Source: Candidatus Aminicenantota bacterium
GTDB taxonomy: Bacteria > Acidobacteriota > Aminicenantia > Aminicenantales > UBA8522
Direction of reading: 5' to 3'
Length of the DNA stretch: 7,297 nt
Assembly (NCBI GenBank): GCA_003524335.1
Contig: DQHV01000077.1
Location: 1,985 to 9,281, forward strand
Shown: in pieces, positions 6,386-7,297 of the stretch
How positions within the stretch are numbered: the first letter of the stretch is position 1
Layout of the letters: every line of letters begins with the position of its first letter
The notes under the pieces: model-generated
Databases searched by the model: none
The model's input: only the letters and a program-made list of their open reading frames with translations
What the model was told of the DNA's origin: nothing
Position numbers and translations under genes: made by a program

Positions 6386-6403
6386 TCTCGCCTCAGTAGA
6401 GGC
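6378..6403. terminator. Overlapping small hairpins at the convergent gene junction
   Basis: Two inverted repeats share position 6390: CGAGAT/ATCTCG at 6378-6383 and 6385-6390, which spans the lipoprotein stop, and GCCTC/GAGGC at 6390-6394 and 6399-6403, which spans the stop of the - strand gene. They are short and no T run follows on either strand, so a bidirectional terminator is possible but weakly supported. Only 7 bp separate the two coding regions. Confidence 0.25.
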
Positions 6404-7109
6404 CGGCGAAAATAACGTCCGCGTGGAAGAGCTCGCGCGTCTTGCGGCGGACCTTGGCATCGACAGTCTCTTTGATGTCGATATAGAACCAGAATTTATC
6501 GAAGAGCTTCAGTTTCTGGATATAGTAGTTGGCGAACTCCGTGGTGCTGTCAACCAGGATCTTGCCGACTTCTTTCCCCTTCTCGTCGGTCACGATGATC
6601 GTGCTGCCAACGAGCTTGCCATGCACCTTGGCCTTGCCTTTGCCTTCCCAGTCTTCGCTCTTGTCCGCCTTGGTGATGGCCAGCGCCGCAAACCCACCCC
6701 GTTCCTGGGTATGGAGGTGGTTCTCGAGCTTGACCTCATCGGCCCGCGTGAAAACGGTCTGGTATTGTCCGGCGGCGTCTTTGATCTCGATGCTGTCGGC
6801 CACAAACACCGAGGGCTCATCCTTGAACATGGAGCCTTTGACTCTCACTTCTTTACCGTTCAGGAAAGTGGCATCCTGACCCTGGATCATGCCCTGGACA
6901 TAGATATCATAGCCCTTGGCGGCAGGCAGATAGAAATACTTTCCCAGTCCAAGTGTGGCGGTCCCCTCGAATTCGGTGGCCGGGGGGGCTGCCAGCTGCT
7001 CCTGAGTTCCGCCCTGGGCGCTTTCCTGAGCCATGACTGCGCCGACCGCGGCAACCGTGAGGATGATCAGGCTTAATAAAGTCATCCGGAAGATTTTATG
7101 AACAGTCAT
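6393..7109 (-). CDS. Exported protein of unknown function, possible two OB-like halves
   Basis: I do not recognise a named family. The 238-residue product has a Sec signal peptide: basic start with Lys5/Arg8, hydrophobic segment about 9-26, and likely cleavage after AVMA at Ala27. There is no lipobox Cys and no other membrane segment, so the mature protein is probably periplasmic or secreted. A Gln/Ala/Pro-rich linker (28-46) leads to two beta-rich, Lys-rich halves. Residues about 47-110 contain GKEVRVKGSMF and FVADSIEI, resembling the strand pattern of OB-fold proteins. Residues about 153-238 contain GKAKVHGKLVG and VTDEKGKEVGKILV and end in a conserved-looking ELFHADVIFAGLY. The OB-fold idea is inferred from pattern only. 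The gene has its own good promoter and ribosome binding site, and it converges on the lipoprotein gene, so it is a separate transcription unit. Start choice at 7109 is supported by GGAGGT seven bases upstream. Confidence 0.85.
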   Translation of the reverse strand: MTVHKIFRMTLLSLIILTVAAVGAVMAQESAQGGTQEQLAAPPATEFEGTATLGLGKYFYLPAAKGYDIYVQGMIQGQDATFLNGKEVRVKGSMFKDEPSVFVADSIEIKDAAGQYQTVFTRADEVKLENHLHTQERGGFAALAITKADKSEDWEGKGKAKVHGKLVGSTIIVTDEKGKEVGKILVDSTTEFANYYIQKLKLFDKFWFYIDIKETVDAKVRRKTRELFHADVIFAGLY

Positions 7110-7116
7110 CGGTCAT

Positions 7117-7122
7117 ACCTCC
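7117..7122 (-). promoter_or_regulatory. Ribosome binding site of the exported-protein gene
   Basis: On the - strand GGAGGT ends seven bases before the ATG at 7109-7107. Another ATG (7116-7114) directly follows the site, but it is out of frame and too close to it, so 7109 is the better start. Confidence 0.8.
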
Positions 7123-7143
7123 AGACTATAATCAGGCCAATAT

Positions 7144-7172
7144 TTTATACCACTGAAAAAAGCAAAAGTAAA
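7144..7172 (-). promoter_or_regulatory. Sigma-70-type promoter for the exported-protein gene
   Basis: Reading the - strand, TTTACT (7172-7167, 4 of 6 to the -35 consensus) and TATAAA (7149-7144, 5 of 6 to the -10 consensus) are separated by exactly 17 bases in an AT-rich stretch. A start point near 7137 would give a leader of about 28 bases that includes the ribosome binding site. This is the only convincing promoter in the window. Confidence 0.6.
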
Positions 7173-7220
7173 GACATAATAATACCAGAGAGCGGACCCT
7201 ATGGCCGTTCTTTTTTATGG

Positions 7221-7278
7221 CTCATCCGGATTTCTTGTGGGTAATCTTATGCCGTTCCCCTCCTTTTGAAAGGAGGGG
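7221..7278 (-). repeat. 57-bp hairpin-plus-tail repeat, copy 2 (inverted)
   Basis: The hairpin head has perfect 10-bp arms 7257-7266 and 7269-7278. Read on the - strand, 7277 to 7221 matches 2072-2128 at 49 of 57 bases without gaps. Past the tail (7204-7218) the - strand continues with AAAAAAGAACGGCC, which looks like a degenerate version of the AAAAAATAGAACCGTCCCC motif next to copy 1, so the homology may extend further. The copy lies upstream of the promoter of the exported-protein gene. The remaining 7279-7297 holds nothing I can assign. Confidence 0.8.
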
Positions 7279-7297
7279 TCAGGGGAGAATAGAATCC

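Noticed and set aside
6423..7076. Open frame on the + strand opposite the exported-protein gene
   Set aside because: The - strand frame has a signal peptide, a well-spaced ribosome binding site and a promoter; this + strand frame shows none of these.

Overview
The window is GC-rich (roughly 60% by eye) and comes from a bacterium. It holds four convincing protein genes, three on the + strand and one on the - strand, separated by short, more AT-rich gaps packed with dispersed palindromic repeats. A diderm (Gram-negative type) cell is suggested by a lipoprotein glycan enzyme and a separate Sec-exported protein. The repeat style (GGGGAC-type inverted repeats, CT/AG-rich hairpins), a UroD-family methyltransferase-like protein and a malectin-bearing glycoside-hydrolase-like lipoprotein together recall Acidobacteriota / Candidatus Aminicenantes or Planctomycetes-like genomes. 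That taxonomic guess rests on memory and is weak.

Layout. Bases 1-118 carry a strong GC hairpin and no assignable gene. Bases 119-1921 encode a phosphoglucose isomerase of the type usually seen as the C-terminal half of transaldolase/phosphoglucose isomerase fusions. Its last 14 or so codons lie inside a CT/AG-rich repeat. Bases 1922-2166 are a repeat cluster: a near-perfect 24-bp inverted repeat directly after the pgi stop, a 57-bp hairpin-plus-tail repeat, and a single GAACCGTCCCC motif just ahead of the next ribosome binding site. Bases 2167-3426 (UroD/MtaA/CmuA-family protein) and 3437-6385 (982-residue lipoprotein with a glycoside-hydrolase-like core and a malectin domain) form a tight two-gene operon with a 10-bp gap. 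Bases 6393-7109 on the - strand encode an exported protein of unknown function with its own recognisable promoter and ribosome binding site. It converges on the operon with 7 bp between stop codons. Bases 7110-7297 hold that promoter and a second, inverted copy of the 57-bp repeat.

How the genes may work together. The lipoprotein has an N-terminal domain resembling those ahead of hexosaminidase/glucuronidase barrels, a probable barrel, an embedded sugar-binding malectin module and a C-terminal beta domain, so it probably acts on a glycan at the cell surface or in the periplasm. Its operon partner has a His-x-Cys and a distal His where zinc methyltransferases of the MtaA/CmuA group bind zinc, which suggests methyl transfer or demethylation rather than heme synthesis. 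A glycan-degradation/demethylation pair is a reasonable but untested hypothesis and is the most interesting biology here. The Pgi upstream would fit sugar catabolism but is separated by repeats and need not be co-regulated.
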